This document shows positions 40,919 to 48,330 of a stretch of 48,330 bases of DNA, one piece after another; position 1 is the first letter of the stretch; each line of letters begins with the position of its first letter. Under the pieces are notes generated by a model. It had not been told where the DNA came from and did not search any database. It saw nothing but the letters and a program-made list of their open reading frames with translations. The translations under genes and the position numbers were made by a program. The DNA comes from VGMD01 sp964552055 (GTDB lineage: Bacteria > Chlamydiota > Chlamydiia > Chlamydiales > 2-12-FULL-49-11). The stretch covers positions 1-48,330 of the forward strand of contig CAZKFL010000012.1 of NCBI GenBank assembly GCA_964552055.1. Reading direction: 5' to 3'.

Positions 40919-42805
40919 TTAATTTAAAAGAGTCCAGTTGCATTCTTGAATGAGTAAATCAATTGTGTTTAGAACAACTTGAATCGGTTTACCTAAGTTA
41001 AAGGTCATCCCTGTTGAATCACCAGTAAAAACTCGCCTCTTTTCATCAAAATGGAAATATTCTTTTCCTAAATTTGAGACGTGAATAAAACCTTCAAACC
41101 CAATAAAATCTAAATCAAAGAAAATGCCCATGGATTTTATGTTGGTGATCGTCACATTAAAGATTTTATCTTTTGTTTCGGCTAGGATTTTTTCTAGATA
41201 CCGAAGTTTTTTTAATTTAATAACGCTCATCTCAGCTTTGAAACTCTTTCTTTCCTGCTCTGTGCACCAAAGAGCGACAAGTTTTAGATTCGGCTTGTAT
41301 GTTTCGTCAAATAAGAGTCTGTGAACAATTAAGTCAGAATAACGTCTTATCGGGCTTGTAAAATGTGTGTAATTTTCTAAGGCTAATCCAAAGTGACCGA
41401 CATTATTTTCTGAGTAAATCGCAAGTTTCATGCTCCGTATAAACCGGATAGCAAGCTGGTCAAGCATAGGAGAGCTTTGCGCCATTTCAAAGAGCTGAAT
41501 TAAATCATCATCGGTTGGTTCAGCTGGTACTTTAAAGCCAAGCAGACGCGCATAGCCGTAAAATTCTTTCATGTTTTCAGGGCTCGGCTCATCATGAATT
41601 CGAAAGATCGCGTCTTTGCCTTGATCAAGCAAATGCTTTGCCACAATTTCATTTGCCTTTAACATGAATTCCTCAACCATTTGGTGAGTAATGTCATAAT
41701 CTATTCGGGTATAACCGTTCGGTACGCCATTAGAATCGACTTGCAAACGGATTTCAGGCATAGAAAGCTCAACGCTTCCTCTGGATTTTCGGTGCTTTTT
41801 CAGATGTAAAGCAAGCTCTACAAGTAGATTTAAATCTTTTAAGTAAGGGCTTTCTAATTTTCCATCAAGAACTTCCTTGGCGCTTTCGTAGCTAAAACGT
41901 TTGCGGCTATTAATGATAGATCTAACAATTTTATATTTAAGAAGGGTGCCTTTTGAATCAAACTCCATTAAAACAGAAGCAGTAAGGCGATTTACTTTTT
42001 CCTTGAGGCTGCATAAATCACTCGATAGCTCATGAGGTAGCATTGGTACGACGCCATTGATAAAATATGTCGAATTGCTTCTTTTAAAGGCTTCTCTATC
42101 AAGCGGTGATCCTATCTGAACAAAATGAGAAACATCAGCAATATGAACGCCTAGATGGTAATTTCCCTTAGCATCTTTTTTAATAGAAAGGGCATCGTCA
42201 TAATCTTTAGCATCAATTGGATCAATTGTCATGCAATCAAGATCTGTCAGATCGACCCGACCATCTTTTGTAATGGAATTTTTATCTGAAAACTCAAGAG
42301 CTTGAGCTACAACACTTTTCGGGAATTCATTTCGTATTTGGTATTCAGCAATAGCAACTTCTGTATCAATACTGGCATCTTCAATATTACCAAATAGCTT
42401 TGTGAATTTACAAAAAATCTTGGCAGGAGTTGTTTTTTCAATCTCCATCAAAACACGATCGCCCTGACGCCACTTTTTATTCTCTTCTTTAGTCAGGATA
42501 ATTTCACGCTCTTCACCCACAACAGGAGAATAAATGGATGCTTCGCCCGTCTTTAAAACCTGAAGAACTACACCAACAATGTGTTTTCGCTCACGCTTAA
42601 CAAGCTTGACAACCTTGCCTTCGTAACCCTTACCTGATTTGCCCATGACCTGAATCTCAACGATATCACCATCAATAGAACCCTTTAACTGCGAAGCCGG
42701 AATAAAAACATCATCATGCTCCTCATTTGTAGGAGAGACAAAACCAAAACCCTTGCTATGTAAACTTAACTTGCCTTGAAGAAGGCCTTTTTTTGCTGTA
42801 CTCAT
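40919..42805 (-). CDS. rnr: RNase R/RNase II family 3'-5' exoribonuclease
   Basis: Processive 3'-5' RNA degradation. 628 residues, shorter than E. coli RNase R (813). An N-terminal cold-shock domain (GKLSLHSKGFGFVSP...DDVFIPASQL, about 11-43) and a second OB fold lead to the RNB catalytic domain. This carries DLTDLDCMTIDPIDAKDYDDALSI (metal-binding Asp cluster, about 185-208), GVHIADVSHFV (about 219), YFINGVVPMLPHELSSDLCSL (about 252-272), HFGLALENYTHFTSPIRRYSDLIVHRLL (about 475-502) and a C-terminal S1 domain. It lacks the basic extensions of RNase R. In Chlamydia the counterpart is called vacB. Confidence 0.92.
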   Translation of the reverse strand: MSTAKKGLLQGKLSLHSKGFGFVSPTNEEHDDVFIPASQLKGSIDGDIVEIQVMGKSGKGYEGKVVKLVKRERKHIVGVVLQVLKTGEASIYSPVVGEEREIILTKEENKKWRQGDRVLMEIEKTTPAKIFCKFTKLFGNIEDASIDTEVAIAEYQIRNEFPKSVVAQALEFSDKNSITKDGRVDLTDLDCMTIDPIDAKDYDDALSIKKDAKGNYHLGVHIADVSHFVQIGSPLDREAFKRSNSTYFINGVVPMLPHELSSDLCSLKEKVNRLTASVLMEFDSKGTLLKYKIVRSIINSRKRFSYESAKEVLDGKLESPYLKDLNLLVELALHLKKHRKSRGSVELSMPEIRLQVDSNGVPNGYTRIDYDITHQMVEEFMLKANEIVAKHLLDQGKDAIFRIHDEPSPENMKEFYGYARLLGFKVPAEPTDDDLIQLFEMAQSSPMLDQLAIRFIRSMKLAIYSENNVGHFGLALENYTHFTSPIRRYSDLIVHRLLFDETYKPNLKLVALWCTEQERKSFKAEMSVIKLKKLRYLEKILAETKDKIFNVTITNIKSMGIFFDLDFIGFEGFIHVSNLGKEYFHFDEKRRVFTGDSTGMTFNLGKPIQVVLNTIDLLIQECNWTLLN

Positions 42806-42861
42806 AAGATTATCACTCTACTCTAAACCCCCTTTAACCGAAAGTCCTATTTTTTATTTCC

Positions 42862-43716
42862 CTAAGAATTATATTGGTTTGTTTGTAGGGTGAGGCGGAT
42901 GGTGTTTTCGAGGAGCATGGCGATGGTCATGGGACCGACGCCGCCTGGGACGGGTGTGATATAGCTGCAAAGGGGAGCAACATTTGTGTAGTCAACGTCT
43001 CCCACAATTTGGGTGTTAAGCCGATTGATGCCGATGTCGATGACGACAGCGCCTTTTTTGATCATTTCACCTGTGACAAAGCGGGCTTTGCCGATCGCGG
43101 CGATCAGAATATCTGCCTGCCTAGTAATTTCCCCGAGATTTTTTGTGTGGCTGTGAGCTAGAGTTACGGTTGCGTTGCCGAAGGGCCGTTTTTGGGAGAG
43201 GAGGTTTGCTAGTGGTCTGCCTACAATGTTGCTTCTTCCTAAGATGACAATGTGTTTGCCAGAAGTTTCGATGTTATAGGCTTCCAAAAGTTTAAGGACT
43301 GCTAGGGGAGTGCATGAGATAATGGCGCTTGGATCACCGGTAATCATTTTACCGACGTTTAAGGGGTGGAAGCCATCGACATCTTTATTCGGATCAATTG
43401 CTAATAGTATATTTTCTTCCCTAATGTGTTTGGGAAGGGGCATTTGTACGAGTATGCCATTAACACTTGGGTCTAGATTTAGTTTGTTGATGATTTCGAG
43501 GAGAAATTCTTCAGAAATTTTTTCCCGGAGTTCTATTTTTTCGGATTGAATGCCGACTTCTTTACAAGCTTTGGTTTTCATGCGAACATAAGACTGGGAT
43601 CCATAATCTTCTCCCACTAAAATAAAGACGAGTTTAGCTTGAATCCCTTCTGTTTCAATTCGATGTTTAAGGGCAGCTCTGTATTCTTCGGCTATTTTTT
43701 TTCCGTTAATATCCAT
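42862..43716 (-). CDS. folD: Methylenetetrahydrofolate dehydrogenase/cyclohydrolase
   Basis: Bifunctional enzyme interconverting 5,10-methylene-, methenyl- and 10-formyl-tetrahydrofolate; supplies formyl groups for initiator tRNA and purines. 284 residues. Motifs: SYVRMKTKACKEVGI (catalytic Lys, about 43-57), GILVQMPLPKHI (about 85-96), DVDGFHPLNVG (about 112), ILGRSNIVGRPLANLL (NADP site, about 158-173) and PGGVGPMTIAMLLENT (about 257-272). The start overlaps the end of the inositol-monophosphatase gene by 25 bases; last gene of the rpmG-led operon. Confidence 0.96.
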   Translation of the reverse strand: MDINGKKIAEEYRAALKHRIETEGIQAKLVFILVGEDYGSQSYVRMKTKACKEVGIQSEKIELREKISEEFLLEIINKLNLDPSVNGILVQMPLPKHIREENILLAIDPNKDVDGFHPLNVGKMITGDPSAIISCTPLAVLKLLEAYNIETSGKHIVILGRSNIVGRPLANLLSQKRPFGNATVTLAHSHTKNLGEITRQADILIAAIGKARFVTGEMIKKGAVVIDIGINRLNTQIVGDVDYTNVAPLCSYITPVPGGVGPMTIAMLLENTIRLTLQTNQYNS

Positions 43717-44486
43717 TTGAGTAGCTCTCCTTGTATGTGGCCGTTGCTTGCGATTAGGGATTGTTTTTTTGATGAATCTAAAGGTACTTGCTCGTTATTC
43801 AGTGTTGTGACAACACCGCCTGCTTCTTGAACGATGAGCATTGCCGCTGCATAATCCCAAAGATTGATATTTCTTTCCATCCATCCTTCTAAAGATCCTT
43901 TAGCGACATAGCACATGTCTAAAACAGTTGATCCGGATCTGCGGAGAACGCCAAGATTTTTTGGGATTTCTTTAAGCATTTCGATTCGAAGGGATACTCC
44001 TGAATCTGCGAGATTGCACTTGGGGCTGATGCTGAGTTTTTTTCCGTTCATGGTTGCGCCATACCCTTTCTTTGCGACAAAAAGTTCATTTGCAATGGGA
44101 TCAATAACAACGCCAACATAAATTACGCCTTGGTACATGGCGGCAAGAGAGCAGCCAAAAGAGGGGATCTGTCTAGAAAAATTCCAGGTGCCATCAATAG
44201 GATCGATGATCCAGGTAATTGATTCTGAGGGGACGCCTCTTGTTCCTGTCTCTTCCCCTAGAAATGCGTGATCGGGAAATGTGTTTGAAATAGTTTCAAT
44301 AATTGCATGTTCCGCTTCTGAATCAAATTGAGTAACAACATCATGCGGGCCTGACTTTTCTTGAATGGAAAGAATGGAATAAAACCCTTCTTTTACAATA
44401 TCAGAGGCTCTGAGGATTGCAGAAATTGCAACGCTTTCAAGCTTTGAGATGGGAATGTCATTTACCAGTAATTCGCGATAACTCAT
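43692..44486 (-). CDS. Inositol monophosphatase family protein
   Basis: Mg-dependent phosphatase of the SuhB/CysQ superfamily. 264 residues. Metal-site motifs: HAFLGEETG (Glu pair, about 72-80), WIIDPIDGTWNFSRQIPSFGCSLA (DPIDGT, about 91-114) and NLWDYAAAMLIVQEAGG (WDxAA, about 207-223). The substrate may be inositol phosphate, 3'-phosphoadenosine phosphate or another sugar phosphate; sequence alone does not decide. Both ends overlap neighbours (folD and the mreD-like gene), indicating one operon. Confidence 0.88.
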   Translation of the reverse strand: MSYRELLVNDIPISKLESVAISAILRASDIVKEGFYSILSIQEKSGPHDVVTQFDSEAEHAIIETISNTFPDHAFLGEETGTRGVPSESITWIIDPIDGTWNFSRQIPSFGCSLAAMYQGVIYVGVVIDPIANELFVAKKGYGATMNGKKLSISPKCNLADSGVSLRIEMLKEIPKNLGVLRRSGSTVLDMCYVAKGSLEGWMERNINLWDYAAAMLIVQEAGGVVTTLNNEQVPLDSSKKQSLIASNGHIQGELLKWILTEKK

Positions 44487-45018
44487 TTAGCACCATTCCT
44501 AATTTTTGTTTATAGAGGTTTATTCTTTTAGGTTCTGTTAGGTATTTAATAGCAAGAAAAGGAAGTAAAATCCAGGTTAAGGTGTAGATTCCATCGACAA
44601 TCGGCATACAAAACAGATCGGTCAAAAAAGTTTGCGGCGAGAGCTTCAAGCGGGTGTCAAACAAAGAATAGAGTAAAAAATGTATTAAAGTTGAGGTGAA
44701 GGAAAATAGGACTCCTAAAAGAGCAAAGGGAAAAGATTTTTCTTCAGAAAAAAATTTTCTATAACGGTAAATAATGAGTGTAGAAAGAGAGTAATTCAGC
44801 GCAAAAAAACCAAGTGGAGGTCCATGAGAATATAGATCTATTACGACTCCTGCTAATGCGCTACACCAAAGAGCTGTAGGCAATGAGAGTCTTATTATAG
44901 CAAATAAAATAAATGGGAGAAAACCTAGAATTCTGATCGTAGGGAAGATCATCGGAGTACAAATTTCACCTATAAAGCAAAGAAAAAAAAGAGGGATAAA
45001 CAAATTTAATTTAAGCAT
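44458..45018 (-). CDS. MreD-like membrane protein
   Basis: 186 residues with five hydrophobic segments (about 4-24, 33-60, 72-85, 98-118, 145-165). The pattern ALAGVVIDLYSHGPPLGFFALNYSL near residues 54-78 resembles the MreD signature (a D-x-x-x-x-x-P-x-G-x-x-A pattern), so a rod-shape/division complex subunit is likely. Chlamydiae use MreB and peptidoglycan enzymes at the division plane, which fits. Overlaps ispA by 13 bases and the phosphatase gene by 29. Confidence 0.6.
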   Translation of the reverse strand: MLKLNLFIPLFFLCFIGEICTPMIFPTIRILGFLPFILFAIIRLSLPTALWCSALAGVVIDLYSHGPPLGFFALNYSLSTLIIYRYRKFFSEEKSFPFALLGVLFSFTSTLIHFLLYSLFDTRLKLSPQTFLTDLFCMPIVDGIYTLTWILLPFLAIKYLTEPKRINLYKQKLGMVLNELSRITGK

Positions 45019-45758
45019 TGCGATGTGGCAAGAACCTGTTGTAATAAATATTCATTGCCCAGCTTAATTGATTTAAGTAATTCAATGGCATGCTCTGTAA
45101 GTGTTTCTTTTAGTTCCATGAGTTTTGCGATTGGAATAGGGGAGTTTTGATCCTCCAGATCGTCTTTGAGTTGGTAAAGGAGACCAAATGTTTGTCCGAA
45201 TTCGGCATAAAAGGCAATTTCTGAATCAGAAAGTCCGCTAATGAGCGCGCCACAAACAAGCGATGTAGTAAAAAGGTCCGCAGTTTTTCGCGAAGAGATG
45301 TAATTATGTTCCTCTTCAGTAATATGTTTTGTTTTTGATTCAATATCAAGAAGCTGACCAACAATTAGTCCGTTAGCGCCAATTTTTTCTGAAATACTTT
45401 GGATGATTTTTATCAAAAGAGTTGGCGTGAGATTACTATTTGCAATTACTTCAAAAGCAAGTGTTAGAAGTAAATCGCCTGTCAAAATAGCGGTTGCCTC
45501 ACCGAAGGCTTTGTGAATTGTGGGAACTCCTCTTCGCAAATCATCGTTATCCATTGAGGGGAGGTCATCGTGAATTAAAGTGTAGGTGTGGATAAGTTCA
45601 ATTGCAGCTGCTATATCTAGCCCTTTATCACCAGATATAGAAAGGAGCATGAGCGGTCTAATTCTTTTTCCACTTGGAAAAAGAGCGTGAAGAGAGGCGT
45701 TTCGAAGAGTAACATTTGTTATCCCTAAGACAATCTCTTTAAGGCGTCTATCAATCAT
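45006..45758 (-). CDS. ispA: Short-chain polyprenyl diphosphate synthase
   Basis: Condenses isopentenyl diphosphate with allylic diphosphates to geranyl/farnesyl diphosphate, downstream of the MEP pathway that starts with Dxs. 250 residues, somewhat short (E. coli IspA 299). First Asp-rich motif IHDDLPSMDNDDLRRGVPTIHKAFGEATAILTGDLL (about 62-97); the second is reduced to LKDDLEDQ (about 197-204), a shortened form of DDILD. The N-terminal KRIRPLMLLSISG corresponds to GGKR.RP. The start overlaps lolD by 4 bases. Confidence 0.9.
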   Translation of the reverse strand: MIDRRLKEIVLGITNVTLRNASLHALFPSGKRIRPLMLLSISGDKGLDIAAAIELIHTYTLIHDDLPSMDNDDLRRGVPTIHKAFGEATAILTGDLLLTLAFEVIANSNLTPTLLIKIIQSISEKIGANGLIVGQLLDIESKTKHITEEEHNYISSRKTADLFTTSLVCGALISGLSDSEIAFYAEFGQTFGLLYQLKDDLEDQNSPIPIAKLMELKETLTEHAIELLKSIKLGNEYLLQQVLATSQCLN

Positions 45759-46429
45759 TGAATTCTACCGCCAGTTAGATGCAACTTTGTGTGGGCAAGA
45801 TTTGCAAAAATCTCATCATGTGTCACAACTATCAGCGATTTGTTTAATTTCTTGCAACAATTTAGGAGGATTTCTTGGGTTTTTTCAGCGGACTCTTTGT
45901 CTAGATTGCCAGTTGGTTCGTCGGCTAAAATAAGATCGGGATTGTTCATAAGAGCCCTTGCAATAGCAGCTCTTTGTTTCTCGCCGCCGGAAAGATATTT
46001 TAAGGGAAATTCTAGTCTATGAGAAAGACCTACTTGCTCCGTAAAATTAAGAGCTTCTTGATAAGACTCAGACCCTTTAAACGTAGGTCTTCTAGCAATT
46101 TTAGCTTTAATTAGGAGGTTTTCAAGGAGGGAGTATTCCTCTAGTAAATTGCTTGCTTGAAAAACAAATCCGAAATGCCTTGTTCGAATTGCAGCTACCA
46201 TTTGTGGTGTAACAGGCTCTCCATAAAAGTAAAGCGATCCTGAAGTTGGAGACTCAAGAGTTCCAAGTATCTGTAAAAGAGTGCTTTTTCCGGATCCTGA
46301 TGCTCCAACAATTGCAATGCTTTCTCCCGGTTTAATAGAGAAGGATATCTCTTTTAGAATAAGCGTTTTTAACGGATAGATAAATTCCTTTGTGATCTTT
46401 TCGCAGCTGAGTACAAATTCACTTTTCAT
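45755..46429 (-). CDS. lolD: Lipoprotein-releasing ABC transporter ATPase LolD
   Basis: ATPase that powers extraction of lipoproteins from the inner membrane for transfer to the outer membrane. 224 residues. Walker A IVGASGSGKSTLLQILG (about 39-55), Q-loop FVFQASNLLEEYSLLENLLI (about 90-109), signature YLSGGEKQRAAIARAL (about 144-159), Walker B LILADEPTGNLD (about 166-177) and switch His VVTHDE. The LLEEYSLLEN region is typical of LolD/MacB-type ATPases. It overlaps lolE and ispA by 4 bases each. Confidence 0.93.
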   Translation of the reverse strand: MKSEFVLSCEKITKEFIYPLKTLILKEISFSIKPGESIAIVGASGSGKSTLLQILGTLESPTSGSLYFYGEPVTPQMVAAIRTRHFGFVFQASNLLEEYSLLENLLIKAKIARRPTFKGSESYQEALNFTEQVGLSHRLEFPLKYLSGGEKQRAAIARALMNNPDLILADEPTGNLDKESAEKTQEILLNCCKKLNKSLIVVTHDEIFANLAHTKLHLTGGRIQ

Positions 46430-48210
46430 TCAGACCTCAAGATGGCGGAAGGTTTAAGTTTGCAAGCTTTGATTGCTGGAATAAGGCCTGCAAGAAGAGA
46501 GAGGATAGGTGATGCAATTAGGACAAAAAGCAATGCTTTTATGCTGATAGAATTAGGTAAAGAGTCGCCATAAAAAAGTGGGTTAAAGGCTTGCTGCCCC
46601 TCTAAAGAGCTGAGGAAGTTTACAAAAACACTAATATGCGAAAGTGTAAAATAAGCAAGAGCGATACCAATAAGAGAGCTGAAGAAGCCTATTGATACGC
46701 CAATTCCTCCAAAAATAAAAGCGATGCTTTTTTTTGAAGCGCCAAGAGATAAAAGTATTCCGATTTCATGTTTTTTATCATTTACAAGTAGGAGGAGAAG
46801 AGAAATCACATTTGAACAAGCAACTGTTAAAATGAGTATCCCAACAAGCATAAAGAGGTAACGATCACTTTGAAATTGGCTAATTAATTCTTTAGCAAAA
46901 TCATATTCGTAGTAGGGGATGATTTTCCAATAATCTTCTATACCAGCTTTCGAAAATTCCTTTTGTAGCTCAGTTTCTACCACTCTTGTTTTTTTGAAGT
47001 CATCAAACCAAAGTTGGATGCCATTGCTGAGTAGCGGATCAAGAGCAGTTGTTTGGCTATTAGCATTCATTGTGGTAACAAGTGGAGAATCCGCTAAAAT
47101 AAAACGCGCTCCAATTGATATGACTCCAGGATCGTAAAAACCTACAACTTGGACGGGCAGTTTTTGCTCTTGCATGCTCATAGGAGTTGCTGTTTGATAG
47201 GAGAAATACCCTTTATCGCCGAGCAGGACATCATTTTCTCGAAATTGCTTAGGTAAGATAATTCCATTTTCCGGAATAACAAGCTTTCCTTTAACAAAAT
47301 AGGCCCATGGTGGCGCTAATTTAGGAATCTCATCAAACTGATTTTTAAATAACCCTTCCTCTAGTGAAGTGATATTAGCCGTGATGCGCTCTTGTAAATC
47401 GTTTTCTTTATAAAGGGTGGCAAGGTAAAGAAGGTGCTTTATATCTGCTAGAGATGGTGTTTGAATGAGAGGTTGCAAATGAGTAGGATTTTTTGGCGCA
47501 GTTGCTACATAGGAAACCTGAGATAAAAAACTTTGAAAATTGCGGCTATTTGGGCGGATAAGCTCAAGTCTCATCAGCGCTCCTGCTACTTCATAATCTT
47601 CTGCAACTAAATGCGAAAACTTTGGCTCCAAAGCTTTAAAAGAAGCAAAAGCTCCCTTAACTGGATCAATTTCATCTAGCCCGCATTTCTCACAAAAACT
47701 AGAAAATTCGGCGCAATCTGTTACCCCATCTTTATGAAAACTGCTGCTCGCCTTATCGATAGAGATAATATCCTCGCTGCAGTTTTCACAAATCTGTGGC
47801 AACATCTTGACCGACTTTCCCGAATGTTTGTGAGAAATACGGGCTGGTTCCTTTGATGGCCAATAATGAGGAAGTTCTTCATCTAATTCAGCGTCATACG
47901 GATCGGTTTTCTCCGCTTTAAGCTTCTCGCCAATGCTTTTTAAAGAATAATTGGAGGCGCTTGCTAAACTATCAATTTGGTAGTAATAAGAGTTGTAGTA
48001 ATTTTCTGTAGGCGTAATTCGAATCGGTGCATTAAGAGATGTGAGTTTTGAAAGCCAAGTCTTCTCAATTCCCTCCGTAATCGAAAGAAAAAGCAAAAGA
48101 AGCCAGACTACAGTTGAGATGACAAATAAAGACAAAAGCCCAATTAGAGCAACAGATAGTTGCTTTTTCTTGGGCCATAAGTAACTCTTAATGAAAAAGA
48201 GCTCAAACAA
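46426..48210 (-). CDS. lolE: Lipoprotein-releasing permease LolC/E with element-encoded insertion
   Basis: Inner-membrane subunit of the lipoprotein-release transporter. 594 residues, much longer than E. coli LolC/LolE (about 400-414). One N-terminal helix (LSVALIGLLSLFVISTVVWLLLLFL, about 19-43), a large periplasmic domain (about 50-430) and three C-terminal helices (LFMLVGILILTVACSNVISLLLLLV, SIAFIFGGIGVSIGFFSSLIGIALAYF, LLFVLIASPILSLLAGLIPA) give FtsX/MacB topology; IGILLSLGASKKSI follows the second helix. Residues ~121-178 are encoded by a palindromic element also present at 10591-10762, and contain two CxxC pairs (CENC, CEKC). A further helical stretch (about 245-285) may also be an insertion. 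A single permease gene pairs with lolD, so it may form a homodimer. The start follows the rpmG stop by 2 bases. Confidence 0.88.
   Translation of the reverse strand: MFELFFIKSYLWPKKKQLSVALIGLLSLFVISTVVWLLLLFLSITEGIEKTWLSKLTSLNAPIRITPTENYYNSYYYQIDSLASASNYSLKSIGEKLKAEKTDPYDAELDEELPHYWPSKEPARISHKHSGKSVKMLPQICENCSEDIISIDKASSSFHKDGVTDCAEFSSFCEKCGLDEIDPVKGAFASFKALEPKFSHLVAEDYEVAGALMRLELIRPNSRNFQSFLSQVSYVATAPKNPTHLQPLIQTPSLADIKHLLYLATLYKENDLQERITANITSLEEGLFKNQFDEIPKLAPPWAYFVKGKLVIPENGIILPKQFRENDVLLGDKGYFSYQTATPMSMQEQKLPVQVVGFYDPGVISIGARFILADSPLVTTMNANSQTTALDPLLSNGIQLWFDDFKKTRVVETELQKEFSKAGIEDYWKIIPYYEYDFAKELISQFQSDRYLFMLVGILILTVACSNVISLLLLLVNDKKHEIGILLSLGASKKSIAFIFGGIGVSIGFFSSLIGIALAYFTLSHISVFVNFLSSLEGQQAFNPLFYGDSLPNSISIKALLFVLIASPILSLLAGLIPAIKACKLKPSAILRSE
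47677..47849 (-). mobile_element. Palindromic element inserted in frame within lolE
   Basis: On the minus strand it runs from CCAGCCCGTATTTCTCAC to GTGAGAAATGCGGGCTAG. The ends are inverted repeats (about 21 positions with 2-3 mismatches, then weaker), and the whole is homologous to 10591-10762. Length is about 173 bp; the frame is open throughout and lies in the lolE frame. Residues read include HKHSGKSVKMLPQICENC and VTDCAEFSSFCEKCGL. The coding copy keeps four Cys; the intergenic copy keeps only the last CxxC. Confidence 0.75.
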
Positions 48211-48212
48211 TG

Positions 48213-48330
48213 TTACTTCTTCTCTCTAAATAACACGTGTTTTTGAAGTGTAGGATCGTACTTTTTGAGCTCAAGACGAGTTGTTGTGTTTTTTGGATTT
48301 TTCACAGTACTCATACGGAATGTGCTTTCA
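48213..48330 (-). CDS. rpmG: 50S ribosomal protein bL33 (partial, 5' end outside window)
   Basis: The last 38 residues are visible: STFRMSTVKNPKNTTTRLELKK, then YDPTLQKHVLFREKK. This matches the C-terminal part of bL33 (KN.K.TT.RLELKKYDP..rkHv.f.E.K). The zinc-binding Cys pairs of some bL33 forms are absent in the visible part. It is the first visible gene of the operon with lolE, lolD and ispA; the same rpmG-lolE-lolD order occurs in Chlamydia, as I recall. Confidence 0.9.
   Translation of the reverse strand, partial: ESTFRMSTVKNPKNTTTRLELKKYDPTLQKHVLFREKK

Overview
The window reads as a draft chromosomal scaffold from a member of the Chlamydiae, most likely an AT-rich environmental ('chlamydia-like') lineage rather than the genus Chlamydia. 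The main reasons are a double-length tandem UvrA directly beside pyruvate kinase, the dxs-xseB-xseA-tpiA neighbourhood, a shikimate-gene cluster next to cydAB, the DacA-YbbR pair, a CBS protein-YbeY-small basic protein block, and an rpmG-lolE-lolD block. All of these recall chlamydial gene order from memory; none was checked by search. A run of 100 N at 216-315 marks an assembly gap inside a tandem repeat.

Layout. 1-2.8 kb is accessory: a Pro/Ala-repeat hypothetical protein broken by the N gap, an exported beta-barrel-like protein and a helical hypothetical protein. 2.83-10.6 kb holds the SRP RNA gene, the tandem uvrA and, divergently, pyk. 10.6-13.1 kb holds an amino-acid permease, a histidine-phosphatase protein and a membrane protein. 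13.2-15.9 kb is a tight rsmE-ybbR-dacA unit (transcribed dacA first). 16-24.4 kb carries aroD, aroB, an HD hydrolase, aroA, aroK, aroC, cydA and cydB, i.e. most of the route from DAHP to chorismate plus a bd-type quinol oxidase. 24.4-30 kb holds an FAD monooxygenase, nadK, dxs, xseB and xseA on the minus strand. 30-31.6 kb is tpiA-secG-def on the plus strand. 31.6-37.4 kb is a minus-strand run of a DUF3604 protein, a HEAT-repeat protein and an LptD/OstA-like protein. 37.4-42.8 kb is a CorC-type CBS protein, ybeY, two tiny proteins, two DUF502 proteins and an RNase R-type exonuclease. 42.9-48.3 kb is a compact minus-strand operon in the order rpmG, lolE, lolD, ispA, an mreD-like gene, an inositol-monophosphatase gene and folD, with 4-29 base overlaps.

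The genes are largely housekeeping: excision repair, lower glycolysis, isoprenoid precursors and prenyl diphosphate, chorismate synthesis, lipoprotein and LPS export to the outer membrane, c-di-AMP signalling and ribosome/RNA maturation.

The most unusual content is repetitive DNA. (1) A ~172-bp element with ~25-bp terminal inverted repeats beginning CTAGCCCGCATTT lies downstream of pyk, and a related copy lies in frame inside lolE, where it encodes ~58 residues carrying two CxxC pairs. This resembles the palindromic elements known to insert in Rickettsia genes. (2) A second element, 174 bp with ~65-bp imperfect inverted repeats and TATACTG ends, fills the uvrA-pyk intergenic space and stops one base before the pyk start codon; a single arm of the same family sits after def. 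(3) The aroA / HD-hydrolase intergenic region carries two back-to-back promoters whose -35 boxes are the two arms of one 17-bp palindrome, TTGACACATTATGTCAA.
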